A stretch of 64,000 bases of DNA from Bursaphelenchus xylophilus (GCA_904066235.2 CAJFCV020000006.1:2108001-2172000), one strand, 5' to 3'; positions 35,401-45,278 are shown, counted from the stretch's first letter. The notes: a model not told the origin generated them from the letters alone. Numbers and translations: made by a program.

Positions 35401-36632
35401 TCTAAAATCATCGAAAAAATATGTTTTCAGGTTTGTAAAGAACACTGGATTGGTTGCTGAGCAAAATTACAGCTATCAAGCAATGGTTGGCCAGTGCAAA
35501 TTGCCCATGCGAGATCAAACTCGAGTCTTTGTCGACGAAATTTACAGTTTCGATGGGGATGAGGAGGAAATGGCCGACTGGGTTGCCACAAAGGGACCTA
35601 TCACCATTGGTAAGGAAATTTTTTTAATTTGTCCTATTAGTATTTTCATAAAGTCCATGGACATTTTTCCGAGGGTCCGCACTGTGCACAAAAATCCCCC
35701 CGTTTTGCACCGTGCATTTCATCTTGGTCTCGCACTGTGCATTCGAAATATCGCTGCGATATTTTGCTTTTTTCAACTGCGTCGTCGCGGGTTTTCTGAA
35801 GAATTTGCACAGTGCAGACGGCTTTTTTTGTGGTTTGCACTGTGCGAAAAGAAAAAAGAAAAATGCACTGTGCGTTGGCGACAAGCGTGGGAAAAAGTTC
35901 GAAATGCACTGTGCGTCGGCGACAAGCGTGGGAAAAAATTTCAAAATGCACTGTGCTTTGGCGACAAGCATGGGAAAAAGTTCGAAATGCACTGTGCGTC
36001 GGCGACAAGCGTGGGAAAAAGTTGAAAATGCACTGTGCTTTGGCGACAAGCGTGGGAAAACTTTCAAAATGCACTGTGCGCTGGCGACAAGCGTGGGAAA
36101 AAGTTCGAAATGCACTGTGCGTCGGCGACAAGCGTGGGAAAATGTTCGAAATGCACTGTGCGTTGGCGACAAGCGTGGGAAAAAGTTCGGAATGCACTGT
36201 GCGAAAGAGAAAAATGTCCACGTACTTTCCTAGGGAATAAAAGCGTAAATTTTAGGGACAAAAACGTTTAAAAAAATTCCCCAAAAAAATTTTTTCCTCA
36301 AAAAATGTAAAATACGAAAAAAATAATAAAAACAAACAAAAATAATTTTTCCAATATCCCAATTTTCAGGAGTGAACGTAACCCGTGGAATGTTCGCCTA
36401 CAAAAGTGGGGTTTTCGACCCCACTCCGGAGGATTGCGCACAAAATTCGTTGGGCTCTCATGCTATGGCCGTGATCGGATACGGTACGCAGAATGGCGAA
36501 AGATACTGGCTGCTGAAGAATTCGTGGGGACCGGCGCACGGAGAGGCCGGCTACATAAGAATGAAGCGGGGTGTGAATTCGTGCGGCTTTGGGAACAATG
36601 TCTACACTGCGCTGATTACCAAGCATCATTAG
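29472..36632 (+). CDS. Papain-family (C1A) cysteine protease with N-terminal signal anchor
   Basis: Exons 29472-29602, 29670-29958, 30041-30112, 31030-31183, 34632-34791, 35431-35609 and 36370-36632 join in phase to 415 residues. The mature enzyme shows oxyanion Gln215, catalytic Cys221 (QCGSCWAF), His359 ([10 protein letters not shown]) and Asn379 (KNSWG), with the [12 protein letters not shown] segment between. The prodomain is I29-like ([13 protein letters not shown] after a charged helix). Ahead of it are about 44 hydrophilic residues, then a hydrophobic stretch at about 48-62 ([15 protein letters not shown]). This looks like a type II signal anchor rather than a cleaved signal peptide, so the zymogen may be membrane-bound in the endolysosomal or secretory system (inference). 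The introns are repeat-rich: intron 4 (3.4 kb) hosts an antisense MATH gene, intron 5 a 137-bp tandem repeat and intron 6 a CACTGTGC array. The 3' end faces the AAA+ gene 240 bp away; a possible AATAAA lies at 36803-36808. Confidence 0.93.
30162..30315. mobile_element. CTGTCGGG-family MITE (subfamily B), cathepsin intron 3
   Basis: CAGTCTGTCGGG to CCCGACAGACTG, 154 bp, with GTGGATTTGTCGC and its inverse just inside. Confidence 0.75.
30322..30448. mobile_element. MITE with TATTTTCATAAAGTGCA ends, cathepsin intron 3
   Basis: TATTTTCATAAAGTGCA at the left and GCACTTTATGAAAATAG at the right, about 127 bp, with CACAGTGCA-type sequence inside. A minimal copy lies at 18088-18127, and an array-bearing copy at 35641-36236. 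Confidence 0.7.
30511..30896. mobile_element. GGCTCCGGAGCC-rich element, cathepsin intron 3
   Basis: Ends CCAGAGATTGCCACGG and CCGTGGCAGTCTCTGG. Both flanks are low-complexity CCGGAGC repeats around an AT-rich middle that matches the 53.1-kb copy in the opposite orientation. Confidence 0.7.
31232..31410. mobile_element. CTGTCGGG-family MITE plus fragment, cathepsin intron 4
   Basis: Subfamily A copy 31232-31370 whose right end is joined to a subfamily B left end (CTAGGGAAAATAATGTGG, 31375-31410). The junction looks like recombination between two copies. Confidence 0.6.
31538..32095. mobile_element. Cluster of CTGTCGGG-family MITEs with two tandem half-elements
   Basis: Complete copies at 31538-31692 (A) and 31714-31864 (B), then two right-half units (31865-31979 and 31980-32095), each a CACTG(T)TCGCTGCGTC...TTCCCGACAA block about 115 bp long in tandem. 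Ends about 100 bp from the nested MATH gene. Confidence 0.7.
32138..32143 (-). terminator. Poly(A) signal of the nested MATH gene
   Basis: AATAAA on the minus strand about 50 nt after the stop codon of the MATH gene. The spacing is typical for nematode 3' UTRs and supports this being an expressed gene. Confidence 0.55.
32192..32590 (-). CDS. MATH-domain protein nested in an intron of the cathepsin gene
   Basis: Single open exon of 132 residues on the minus strand, entirely inside intron 4 of the plus-strand cysteine protease. The MATH (meprin/TRAF-C) pattern is clear: a VIYPNGDG strand-turn, GKISGFVRF, an acidic/aromatic strand (ETWLELRAG) and [14 protein letters not shown] near the end, followed by a final beta strand ([11 protein letters not shown]). 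MATH domains bind partner peptides, often as substrate adaptors; here there is no BTB or other partner domain. A strong TTTTCAG acceptor lies 12 nt before the ATG with the frame open between them, so this is either a trans-spliced single-exon gene or the last exon of a longer one. I found no upstream exon. An AATAAA follows about 50 nt after the stop. Codon third positions are GC-rich like the other real genes and unlike the surrounding intron. Confidence 0.8.
   Translation of the reverse strand: MDFKIDRFLSNGLSERVSPEFELIPFANSTPISPISARKIYCHLVIYPNGDGPKTRGKISGFVRFSHLPRDFLVETWLELRAGETRWTSNMMFESQGEKSWGCETLAERNEVVNAVTKDEVNVKCVVELFGE
32602..32609 (-). promoter_or_regulatory. Splice acceptor before the MATH start codon (possible SL site)
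   Basis: On the minus strand a perfect nematode acceptor TTTTCAG precedes the ATG by 12 nt. As no upstream exon is visible, it is a candidate spliced-leader trans-splice site; a cis intron cannot be excluded. Confidence 0.5.
32958..33572. mobile_element. CTGTCGGG-family MITEs, one with an internal insertion
   Basis: 32958-33344 is a subfamily A copy split by about 230 bp of unrelated sequence after TCAAATCGCACGTCAATCC. 33361-33440 is a left-half B copy and 33444-33572 a complete B copy. All lie upstream of the nested MATH gene inside the cathepsin intron. Confidence 0.65.
34221..34333. mobile_element. CTGTCGGG-family MITE (short, subfamily A), cathepsin intron 4
   Basis: CAGTCTGTCGGGGAAATAAT to TTTTCCCGACAGACC, 113 bp. 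Confidence 0.7.
34831..35390. repeat. 137-bp tandem repeat, intron 5 of the cathepsin gene
   Basis: The marker ACGAAAAC recurs at 34837, 34974, 35111, 35248 and about 35379. The first three units are closely similar and the last is degenerate. Each junction reads TTTTAGGTCTCACCACG, containing both an acceptor-like TTTTAG and the dispersed GGTCYCACCACG motif. Confidence 0.85.
35641..36236. repeat. CACTGTGC tandem array inside a MITE, intron 6 of the cathepsin gene
   Basis: About nine units of about 41 bp (ATGCACTGTGCG plus GGCGACAAGCGTGGG) from 35862 to 36200. The array begins after TATTTTCATAAAGTCC, the terminal repeat of a small MITE also seen complete at 18088-18127 and 30322-30448, and ends in a decayed inverse of it (TGTCCACGTACTTTCC). 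So the array appears to have expanded inside an inserted MITE. Confidence 0.85.
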
Positions 36633-36869
36633 AAACGAGATTTTTTTCATTTTTTATTTCATTATTTCAAGCTCAAAATTTTTTAAAAATAATATAAAAC
36701 ATGCCGTACAAGATAAATATGATAATAGAAATCGCTCCTAAATTTCGGAAATTACAGAATTCGGTACTAAAAATACTAATTATCTATTCTAACATGCTAA
36801 AAAATAAAGATCTATCTAAAACAACATAATTAATATTACAGCCGAGATCGCAGCTGAATCCATGAAGAC

Positions 36870-36875
36870 TTTATT
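36870..36875 (-). terminator. Poly(A) signal overlapping the stop codon of the AAA+ gene
   Basis: The minus strand reads CAA TAA AG at the end of the reading frame, so AATAAA begins inside the final Gln codon and covers the stop codon. If used, the 3' UTR is only about 15-20 nt. Confidence 0.5.
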
Positions 36876-39800
36876 GTTCAAACTCTCTTTCATCGGAGAT
36901 CAGAATCTCTGAAAATAAACAATTTTACAATTCAAAAAGCTGCTAACGCAAAAGGGACACTTTATACGATAAAACATGTCCAAAAATGTAATTAGTAAAT
37001 TTATCGTACGATTTAACCGTCCAAATTTGTTATGACATCAACGAAAAGACTTCCAGAACGCTTCTATTCCATTTTCTGCCATTTCCAGAACCAAGTGACA
37101 TTTTATACGATGAAACCTGTTCAGACAGTTTTCATCGTATAAAATGTCTATCAAAGTTACAAATTACAGTAAAAACCCCTTAGCCTTCCGGAAACGTTTC
37201 CCACACCAAATCAGGTTAATTCAGCCTTCAAAATTTCTAAACCTTACCTTCGACATCGATAACATCCAGCTCCTCTTCTTCCCCCATATTTTCATCAACC
37301 ACAACTTGCATCGGTGGCCTCTTCACTTCCCCACCCATATTCAGCCCTCCTGAGTCATCTCCCGTCATTTTCCGATGCTTTAAAGTTTTCGTGGTGGGAC
37401 CCACAACGGATTTTTCAAACCCCTTGCTTCTAAAAAAATGTGAGCTATGTGGTCGTTCAGGGGCATAACCTTCCGCATAAACCATTTCTTCACCTTCCTC
37501 ATCAACATTTTCCACATCAATATCGAAATGTTCAGCTTCCAAAGAGCTGAGTCTCGGTCTCTTCGGTGGTGAGAGGACGTCAGTTAATACCAAATCATCC
37601 AAGTAATCTTGCTCATCCTCATATTCCTCCTCTTCCTCGTAGTAAGCATATTCACTCACCTCGTACTGGTTCTTTTCGTCGGCCTTTGCTTCTTTTTGCT
37701 TTTCCACGAGGAATTCCGCATCTTTGTGGCCGGGGATGCCGCTTCCTCGGGTCGCCGAATACACAAACTCATCCGTTTTGGTGGGGGCGCGATAACTTCG
37801 GCGGAATGAGGTCGCGGAGTCGGGGGAAGCGCGGCACACATGAATCTGGGCGCCGTGGAATCGAAGCTCTCGGAGAAGGCGAATTTGGTCCATCGAGAAG
37901 TCCACACCCATCAATTTGGCAAACTTGTGATATTTTAGGACCTGGAATTTCGATTTTCACACATGGTGACAAATTATACGATAAATTTTCTTTCCGGGGA
38001 AAAAAAATAAAAAAAATTCATCGTACAATACGTCGACTTCTTAGCAAAATCAAATTCAACTAGTTCGGCGCTGCTATTTCATGGATTTCAATCTCAACCT
38101 AAACTTTTTTGGCGGAGACATTTTATACGACAAAAAATGAAATAAACACCTTTCATCGTATAAAATGTCCACAACAAAAAAAGTATTCTGCGACCTGCAT
38201 TTTCATTCAAAAACTTGAAATACTACAGGGAGACAATTTATACAATCAAAAATATTTAAAAAACATCTTTCATCGTATAACCTGTCCCCTCCTCAAAATC
38301 ATCACCTACCTTTGAAATGTCGTCGCACATCGCTTCATAATCGCTCTTTGCGTGTTTCTTCTTCATCTGACTTTTGAAATTATCGTCCATCACGCCGTAA
38401 ACGCCCATTCTGTCCATTACTTCCACATGATTCATATAAAAAGCGTTCGAATCTCTGATGGCCAGTGGACTCAGGTCAAATGTGAGGCCCGAATAGGGTC
38501 TGTAGCCCTGCGTGGCATGACTCGAAGGGGCGTTTAGTTGAGAATCAAGACGTTTGAGCATCGCCGGGGCCGAGTTATAATCAAACAACATTCTTTCTGA
38601 AATTCCTCTAAATCTCCAAAACTGATTGCAATGTCGAGTCGAAAATGGAAGGTCTTCTTCTTCATTGCATTCGTGTTCTTCAGATTCATCCAGCTTAGCT
38701 TCTTTGAAGCCAGCCTGAAAACCCAAAAACTAAAGCATTTAATTTTAAAAAAATCAGTTTTTCCCTACCAAAATAAAAATATTTGTCCACAAAATTAAAA
38801 ATTCATTCCTTCCGGCTGACAAATACTTCAATTTCCGTAAAATCAGCGCAAGAGAAACACTTGACTCAACTCGTCTTGGTTGGGTCATGTCTTCCTCTCA
38901 TGCAGAAATTGGGCTTTATGGTGATTGGACAGAGTGAAACTCGACAGAAATAACTTGGACAGAGTGTGAATTTAGACAGTGGGAAATTGGACAGATTTTT
39001 TCAGTGCAAAAGCTGTCCAATTTCCCTCTGTCCAGTTTCCACACTCTGTCCAATTTATTTCTGTCGAGTTTCACTCTGTCCAACTTCCATGAAGCCCGAA
39101 ATTGCACTCACAACTCAAAATCACATTCAGAAATCAGCCATCTCCGTTGACGACCATTACAACCCTACTTACTTCATTTTCGACTTCATTTCCATCTACA
39201 TTACCTTCTCCTTCCATGGAATCTCTCGGGCCCGAAATTTCATCAACTTGCAGCAGACTGATGTCCAAATCTGATGCCAATTTATCAAACCTGTCCTTCA
39301 CGGTCAGCCCATACGCTTTTCTGATACCGAGCAGTCCGGCTTTCCCCAAGGCACTATTAATTTCGGCCAATTTTTGTGGTTCAAAGACCTCAAATGCCGA
39401 TTTCTCATTCTCCACTTCCAATAATCCTCCACGTTTTGGCGGTTCGATCTGCAGCTTCTCAATCTTGTGTACTGCAAAGGGGTGAGAAGGAAGGTGTTCT
39501 GCCAAGTCGCAAAATTCATATTGAAGCTGAGTCATTAGCTGGGAGAACTTGAAGCCATTTTCCATGAGGTAGGTGTCAACTGAGCTCATTTTGAAGTAAT
39601 CTATGAACATCGAGGCGCACCAGGCCTTAAACAGACCAAATTTAATAAATTTGAAATTCCGCCAACATTTTATAACACGATTTTTGAGTCACTGCGTCAG
39701 CCAGTAGTGGGGCCCGGTCTTAGGAAAAAATCGATTTTGAGATTTTTGGCTTAAAATAGTCGGTAGCACTTGTGGAAGAAAAGCTAAAAATATTTTTGCC

Positions 39801-42800
39801 CAATTTTGCCCGGAAGGCATATTTTTTTACAAAATACGTTTTTACACTTCAAAGCCTCTGGAGGCCGATGTGATCCGACCACAGAGATCAAACCTGGCAT
39901 ACAGGGGTTTTTGACACCCAGGAATCTGAAAATCGTAGCATTTTTACCGTCAGATTACTGTAACATGGTCATACTGTAATCCGGTCGATAAAAATCGACG
40001 ATAACTTCTTTAGATCAAAAATGCCACAGGATTTTATTGCAGATTCGGAATCAGCATAAAATTCTGCTTCGGATACATGTAAAATATGTTCAAAATTCCG
40101 TGGCCCAACCTCTGTAGTATAGTGGTTGTGCGCCAGGATTATCAATCTGACGACCCAGGTTCGATTCCCGGTGGCTGCAAATGGCATAAAATGGACTATA
40201 AAAGGGCGGAAACATGGAAAAAAGGGAAAATAAATTACAGAAAATTAATTTTATGCTACTTAGGAGCAGTTTAAAAGTTTTTGCAAGAATTCCGCATAAA
40301 TTACGGTTTTTATGGAAAACGCCTCACAGCATTCGTAAGATCGCCCCAAATGGCAACTAAAGAGTTGTGGTGAATCTAGATAACGCTTGCTATGCAATAT
40401 TCTTCAAATCCGTCGAGGAATGTAATACAAAACAAAATAAAACAATTATTTGGTTTTCAGAAGGAAGCACGCATGTTACAGTCCCGTAATTTAGCCTCTG
40501 TTCCTTATCAACTGAGTCTTCATGTAGATTTATCATTAGAGCGTCCACGCGCTCCGTTTTTCGTGGGATACGCAAGACGGCCTAAGTTTTGCAAGCTGTG
40601 TGATCCCGGTGCTGTTAGGGAATCTTATATGACTTTTTGTGAATCTTATATGACTTTTTGGTCGAATATTGTTCCGTTCGATAAACCTCGGCCGCAGCTC
40701 GCCTTCTTAAAATCCCGAATTTGAAAGAAAATCCAGGCTATCCCAAAAATTTAACGAAATAAGCAGAAATGGACTTATTTTGTAGTAGGAAGCCTCAGTA
40801 ACCTCTTCTGTAAATTTTAACCAGATTGCTCCACTTTCCGGCAAGCTATAAGGCGTTTTCCATAAAAACCGTAATTTATGCGGAATGTTTGCAAAAACTT
40901 TTAAACTGCTCCTAACAAGGGATCGGCAAATAGTTGCACCCTGCTTTCTTAACAAAACATATACCGTTTGAAAGAGCATTAAAAATAGTGCACAGCGCAA
41001 AAAAAATTAGCTGCCTAAATTACCTTAGGGCATAGATACGACCGCTTTTTGAAAGGGGTTATATGCGGCCAAAACGCCGGTTCCTTATATTACAGTAATC
41101 CTGGCGGTTTGAAATCGTCTTTATTAATTTCCTGGTATCCAAAAACGTCTATCACGGTCGTTTTATGGCTTTACCAATCCTCGGTTATATGTTATTAGAC
41201 ATTACTGCTAGTTACAGTAAATTGTAAATAAAACTAGGTTAAAGGGAAAATTGGAGCAAAAAGCTTTGGAAATACACTTATATGATCGTAGTGGTCATTC
41301 ACAAACGAAAATTTCAAAATTGAAAATTTCTTATGTCCTCGCCTTACCAATGGTTGGCCCACTGTGTCAGCAATAGTGTCTTTGGCCGATTTTACAATTT
41401 TATCTTCGTATTTTTTCAAAAAAAGTATATTTATAGGCCCTTCTAAATTGAATAATCCTCCAGTAATCATAATCGGTCAGGTTACTGGCACAACACCCTT
41501 GTAATACGATAGTGACATACCCACTCTCATCACCATCAAATTTGTGGTCGTTTCAAAAAAATTCAAAATCTCAGAAAAATTGCGTAACCATGGATTTTGT
41601 CTGCGGGGGAACAAAAATTGTTAAAAAATGTCAACATACCATGGTTTTGTGGCATATAAGAGACGAAACGCAAAATGATCACAGAGACCGGATTCGAAAC
41701 CAGGACTCGCTGAGCCCGAAGTGGGCTCACTACCACTCGGCCAACTGGACACAACTTTGTTGCCATTCCGAGAGCTTATAAAGCGAGGCGGAAATTAGGC
41801 TAAAATCTGTATTTTGGCCATAACTTTGTCCAAAGTGAATTTAGGCAGCTGATTCTTTTTGCGCTGTGAACTATTTTTAAGCCTCTTTCAAATGATATAG
41901 GTTTCGTTAAGAAAGCAGGTTACAACTATTTGCCGATCCCTTGTAAGTAGCATAAAATTAATTTTCTGTAATTTACTTTCCCTTTTTTACAAGTTTCCGC
42001 CCTTTTATAGTCCATTTTCTGCCATTTGCAGCCACCGGGAATCGAACCTGGGTCGTCAGATTGATAATCCTGGCGCACAACCACTATACTACAGAGGTTG
42101 GGCCACGGAATTTTGAACATATTTTACATGTATCCGAAGCAGAATTTTATGCTGATTCCGAATCTGCAATAAAATCCTGTGGCATTTTTGATCTAAAGAA
42201 GTTATCGTCGATTTTTATCGACCGGATTACAGTATGACCATGTTACAGTAATCTGACGGTAAAAATGCTACGATTTTCAGATTCCTGGGTGTCAAAAACC
42301 CCTGTATGCCAGGTTTGATCTCTGTGGTCGGATCACATCGGCCTCCAGAGGCTTTGAAGTGTAAAAACGTATTTTGTAAAAAAATATGCCTTCCGGGCAA
42401 AATTGGGCAAAAATATTTGTAGCTTTTCTTCCAAAAGTGCTACCGACTATTTTAAGCCAAAAATCTCAAAATCGATTTTTTCCTAAGACCACCGCTGGTG
42501 CCCTGACTCAAAAATCGTGTTTTATACGACAAAACATGTACTCGGAAAAACACGCCAATTTTAGGTGTAAAACATCCAATGTCAACGGCCTAATAAGGCC
42601 GCCTGACACATACAAAAGGTCCTGAATGGACATACTGTCCACACTCGGAGACATCTTATACGATGAAAAATGTTTTTTTACGAAAAAAAATTTCATCGTA
42701 TAAAATGTCGACCACTGCAAAAACCGAACTTACCCGAAACATCAACTTGAAATCGGACTGAAAACAATTGATTGGGACGATTTGAGAAGGTATAGATCTC

Positions 42801-44600
42801 TTAATTCGATTTGCCATATCCCATGAAGACACTGCAATAATAACAGGAGCTTTTAACTGTGGAACTTGAGCCTTCAACTTCGAAAAGAACTTGAATTCAA
42901 CTTCCTGAGACTCGAATCTATCAACCTGAAACACAAGGAGTTAAACTTTTACCAGATTTCAAACGGGAAAACATTATTTTAGCTTACATCATCAATAAAT
43001 ACAACGCTACCCTGGTCCGGGATGAACTCCAAGGCATTCAGGGCTCTTTCCGCGTCTTCGTTGGGATAATATTTGACTTCATAATCTTCTTTGATCATGT
43101 GGCGGAGGTTCGACTTGCCCGAGCCTACCAGTCCATGAAGAATGACTAATTTTGACTCGATTTTATTCGCAGAATCCCTGGCGTAAAGCTCTAAAATGTC
43201 GCAAATTGAATTTTCTCCCTATTAGAAGACCAAAAACGGGCATATTCAAATCATAATGAGGCAAACGGACATTATTTTAGACATCCATGAAGGTCATGGA
43301 TAACATCGAAAAATACAGAGGAAAAATCAAAATGAATGGATATTATTATCACTTAAAATCAAGTTTAAAGCACTCAGCGACTGTTGAAAGCAAGAGTTGT
43401 TTAAAACAAGCCACCTCAATTATTATTTTTGACATCAGTTGGTCATAGATAATATCAGCTATTTGAGCCTAAAAACAGGATCTCCTCAACACCACTGGGC
43501 ATTTAATTTTACGCTCATGAGGTCTATTTACTAACAACATCATCGATTGTCCATAAAAAGCCACAACATCCACCTACCATCAAGAATTTCGTCCAGTCTA
43601 ACATAAGTCTCATAATTCATATTTGACAAATGCATGTTGGTTGGAATCACATGATCCGTCCATAAAACGTTCGGAAATCCTTTCAGATTCAATATATAGT
43701 CGATAAGAACTGTTGGAGCACTGAAAAATGACAACGATTATATTATACTAGACATATCTGGTAAACCGACTCTAAAAAGCCTATAAAACAATACTTTACC
43801 ATGCTTCAGATGGCGAATAATAACAATCATGCTTTAGTTTCTCTGCGAAATAAATGGCCCTCTCTCTATGAACCAAAAACCGGGGCGTCCTTGTCAGTTT
43901 GAAGTACACCATCAACAGCGGTGCGTATCTCTCCACACTGGGGTCCATTCCACCATTCTGGTCCTTGAATTGTTTAAAAATCTGCCTCATCTGATCAATA
44001 GCTTGATTATCGTCGCTCACATTGCGCAGAATTGCGATCTAAAACCATAAACATCAATTTTGAGATATAAAACAATATAATTTGAAAAAATTTGGAAAAA
44101 CAACGATTTTTTTGGGTTAAACATTCTAAAACGACCGTGTGAGGCTGTAGCTGAGCATTATTTCAGAGAATCCACGTCTAAAAGTTGAAGAACAAAGAAA
44201 AAAATAGAAACTCACAAGTTCATCGCACTTCTTGCGCCATACTCCGGCATTTGGCTGAAATCGACAGGATTAGGAGATAAACTGGCAAAGCTAACGCAAT
44301 ATAAGCTTCGCAGCAGTTTGTTTTAGCTATTACAACACTTTATCCCCTTCAACACATTGAAGATTAATGATTCTCAGCTAAATACCCGTGAGCCACCAGA
44401 TGATTCATGTATAACATAAAATTTCAATGCCTTTTCAAATGCGGTCGCCGCAAATCCTTGAAAAAGTAGGCTCACTTTATCAAGCAGCTATTTCTAAACC
44501 GGCAAAGACAAAAAAGACAAATACTTACGTCAATCTTCCTCTCCTTGTGCTCCTCGATCAGCTGGACCCTAACTTCGTCGGCAAATCCAATTCGAGCCAT
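36871..44600 (-). CDS. AAA+ ATPase, RFC-large-subunit type; possibly ATAD5/Elg1-like
   Basis: Exons (descending) 44600-44529, 44254-44216, 44038-43800, 43720-43578, 43214-42988, 42925-42734, 39625-39173, 38714-38310, 37941-37248 and 36908-36871 join in phase to 833 residues. Walker A is GLVGSGKS (192-199) and Walker B is VVFIDD (235-240). A segment NVLWTDHVIPTN about 50 residues earlier resembles the start of RFC-type modules (LWTEKY.P). After Walker B, KAPVIIAVSS matches the RFC-family strand that ends in sensor 1. The last third is acidic, with a candidate nuclear signal PPKRPRL. This fits a nuclear clamp loader/unloader such as ATAD5/Elg1, which removes PCNA, but similarity is weak and the chain is short for that family. 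CTF18, RAD17 or another STAND/AAA protein remain possible. Acceptors for exons 5 (GGGAG) and 7 (TTAAG) are non-consensus, so those boundaries are less sure. Intron 6 (3.1 kb) holds a compound foldback. Confidence 0.72.
36953..37147. repeat. TTTATACGATGAAA palindromes in the last AAA+ intron
   Basis: Two inverted pairs of the TTTATACGAT(G/A)AAA motif, one at 36960-37010 and one at 37089-37146, the second a clean hairpin around AACCTGTTCAGACAG. Confidence 0.6.
37966..38289. repeat. Three TTTATACGA palindromes in intron 8 of the AAA+ gene
   Basis: Inverted pairs of the GACATTTTATACGA / TCGTATAAAATGTC type near 37968-38030, 38120-38170 and 38230-38288, fairly evenly spaced in a 370-bp intron. 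Same family as the 47.2-kb minisatellite. Confidence 0.6.
38925..39085. repeat. Foldback with TTGGACAGAGTG motifs, intron 7 of the AAA+ gene
   Basis: Arms of about 70 bp on either side of 39000-39014. TTGGACAGAGTG(A/T) recurs in each arm and its inverse closes the hairpin (CACTCTGTCCAA). No coding capacity. Confidence 0.75.
40108..40178 (+). tRNA. tRNA-Asp-like pseudo-tRNA in left arm of compound foldback
   Basis: A box TAGTATAGTGG (as in tRNA-Asp/Glu/Gly), a four-pair D stem and B box GGTTCGATTCC. The anticodon arm around TTATCAA (nominal ATC) is only partly paired and the acceptor does not close. The mirror-image right arm carries the same sequence at 42027-42098, so it is part of the mobile element. 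Confidence 0.3.
41681..41750 (-). tRNA. tRNA-like sequence with A and B boxes in the interior of the compound foldback
   Basis: Minus strand: A box TTGGCCGAGTGG, a perfect anticodon stem GAGCC/GGCTC around CACTTCG (nominal CTT, but without U33), and B box GGTTTCGAATCC. The acceptor stem does not form. Likely a tRNA-derived relic. Confidence 0.25.
42027..42098 (-). tRNA. tRNA-Asp-like pseudo-tRNA in right arm of compound foldback
   Basis: Inverted copy of the 40108-40178 sequence with the same A and B boxes and the same unpaired acceptor. Not expected to be a working tRNA. Confidence 0.3.
42649..42712. repeat. TTATACGATGAAA hairpin in intron 6 of the AAA+ gene
   Basis: GACATCTTATACGATGAAA and its inverse TTTCATCGTATAAAATGTC with a 19-20-nt spacer, just before the exon at 42734. 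Confidence 0.6.
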
Positions 44601-45278
44601 TACAAACACATGAGAAGCCTGTCACTAATTTTCCCGACTGAAAGCTGTTGCTTACATATAATTTCGATCTTTGCGAGAAAAAATTGCAAAAACTGGTCTT
44701 CCATGGTATAAGATGTCTACCGCGGGTTACAAACGCCGGGCGCAGCTCGGAAGTCGCAGAAATGTTGATCGAGGAGAGAGTACGGGAAATGCGGAGAGGT
44801 CAGAGAGAAAAACATTTTTTGGCCATATCTTTGCCAGTTTTTTGCGGGAAAAATTTATTTTTTGTGGAAACATTACCCTACACGGTAGAAATAGGCAGGA
44901 AAAATTTCATGACAAAATTCATAAAAAATTGTGACATTTTTTAAATTTTTTGACCTAAAAATCCGTTTTTTTTTGCAAAGAACGAGATAGAAGTCTTGCA
45001 TATGCCTTGGAAAAAATTATTTTAAATTTTTGACAAGTTTCCTTGACATCTATTACCAAAAAAAAAAATAAAAAAATCATCGTATTTTATTTAAAAATAA
45101 AAACTGTGAAAAATGAACATAACTGTTTCAGCTATTTTAACAATTAAAATTACTTCAATAATAGCAAATAAAATCTAATAAAACAATAAAAAAAATATTA
45201 AATTCAGACCAAACGTCCAACGATTAACAGGTATATACAGATAAATAAGACATCCAGAACACCCAATACTGTGAGGCT
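44601..45278. other. Intergenic between the LDLa and AAA+ genes
   Basis: 678 bp with a copy of the GGTCAGAGAGAAAAAC / GGCCATATCTTTG dispersed repeat at 44740-45030, then AT-rich sequence. Too long for the roughly 100-bp spacing of a classic nematode operon. Confidence 0.5.

Larger units (their letters stand above)
39669..42530. mobile_element. Compound foldback element (about 2.86 kb) in intron 6 of the AAA+ gene
   Basis: Outer arms of about 590 bp (39669-40262 and 41940-42530) are near-perfect inverted repeats beginning and ending with CACGATTTTTGAGTCA. Inside are two further hairpins side by side: 40262-40912 and 40914-41945, each with arms of about 100-120 bp. The outer arms carry a tRNA-Asp-like sequence and the second hairpin a further tRNA-like sequence. 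No transposase is visible. The strands could fold into a three-stem branched structure. It interrupts the AAA+ gene without touching exons. Confidence 0.8.

Noticed and set aside
35624..36240. Four overlapping open frames of 142-191 codons
   Set aside because: Product of the 41-bp CACTGTGC array inside a cathepsin intron; true exons with correct phase lie on either side.
40390..40724. Open frame of 110 codons inside the compound foldback, considered as a transposase relic
   Set aside because: No catalytic or DNA-binding motif, and the frame simply spans the loop of the first inner hairpin.
44601..45278. LDLa and AAA+ genes as an operon
   Set aside because: Same strand, but about 680 bp apart with a dispersed repeat between them and no clear SL2-type acceptor before the AAA+ start.
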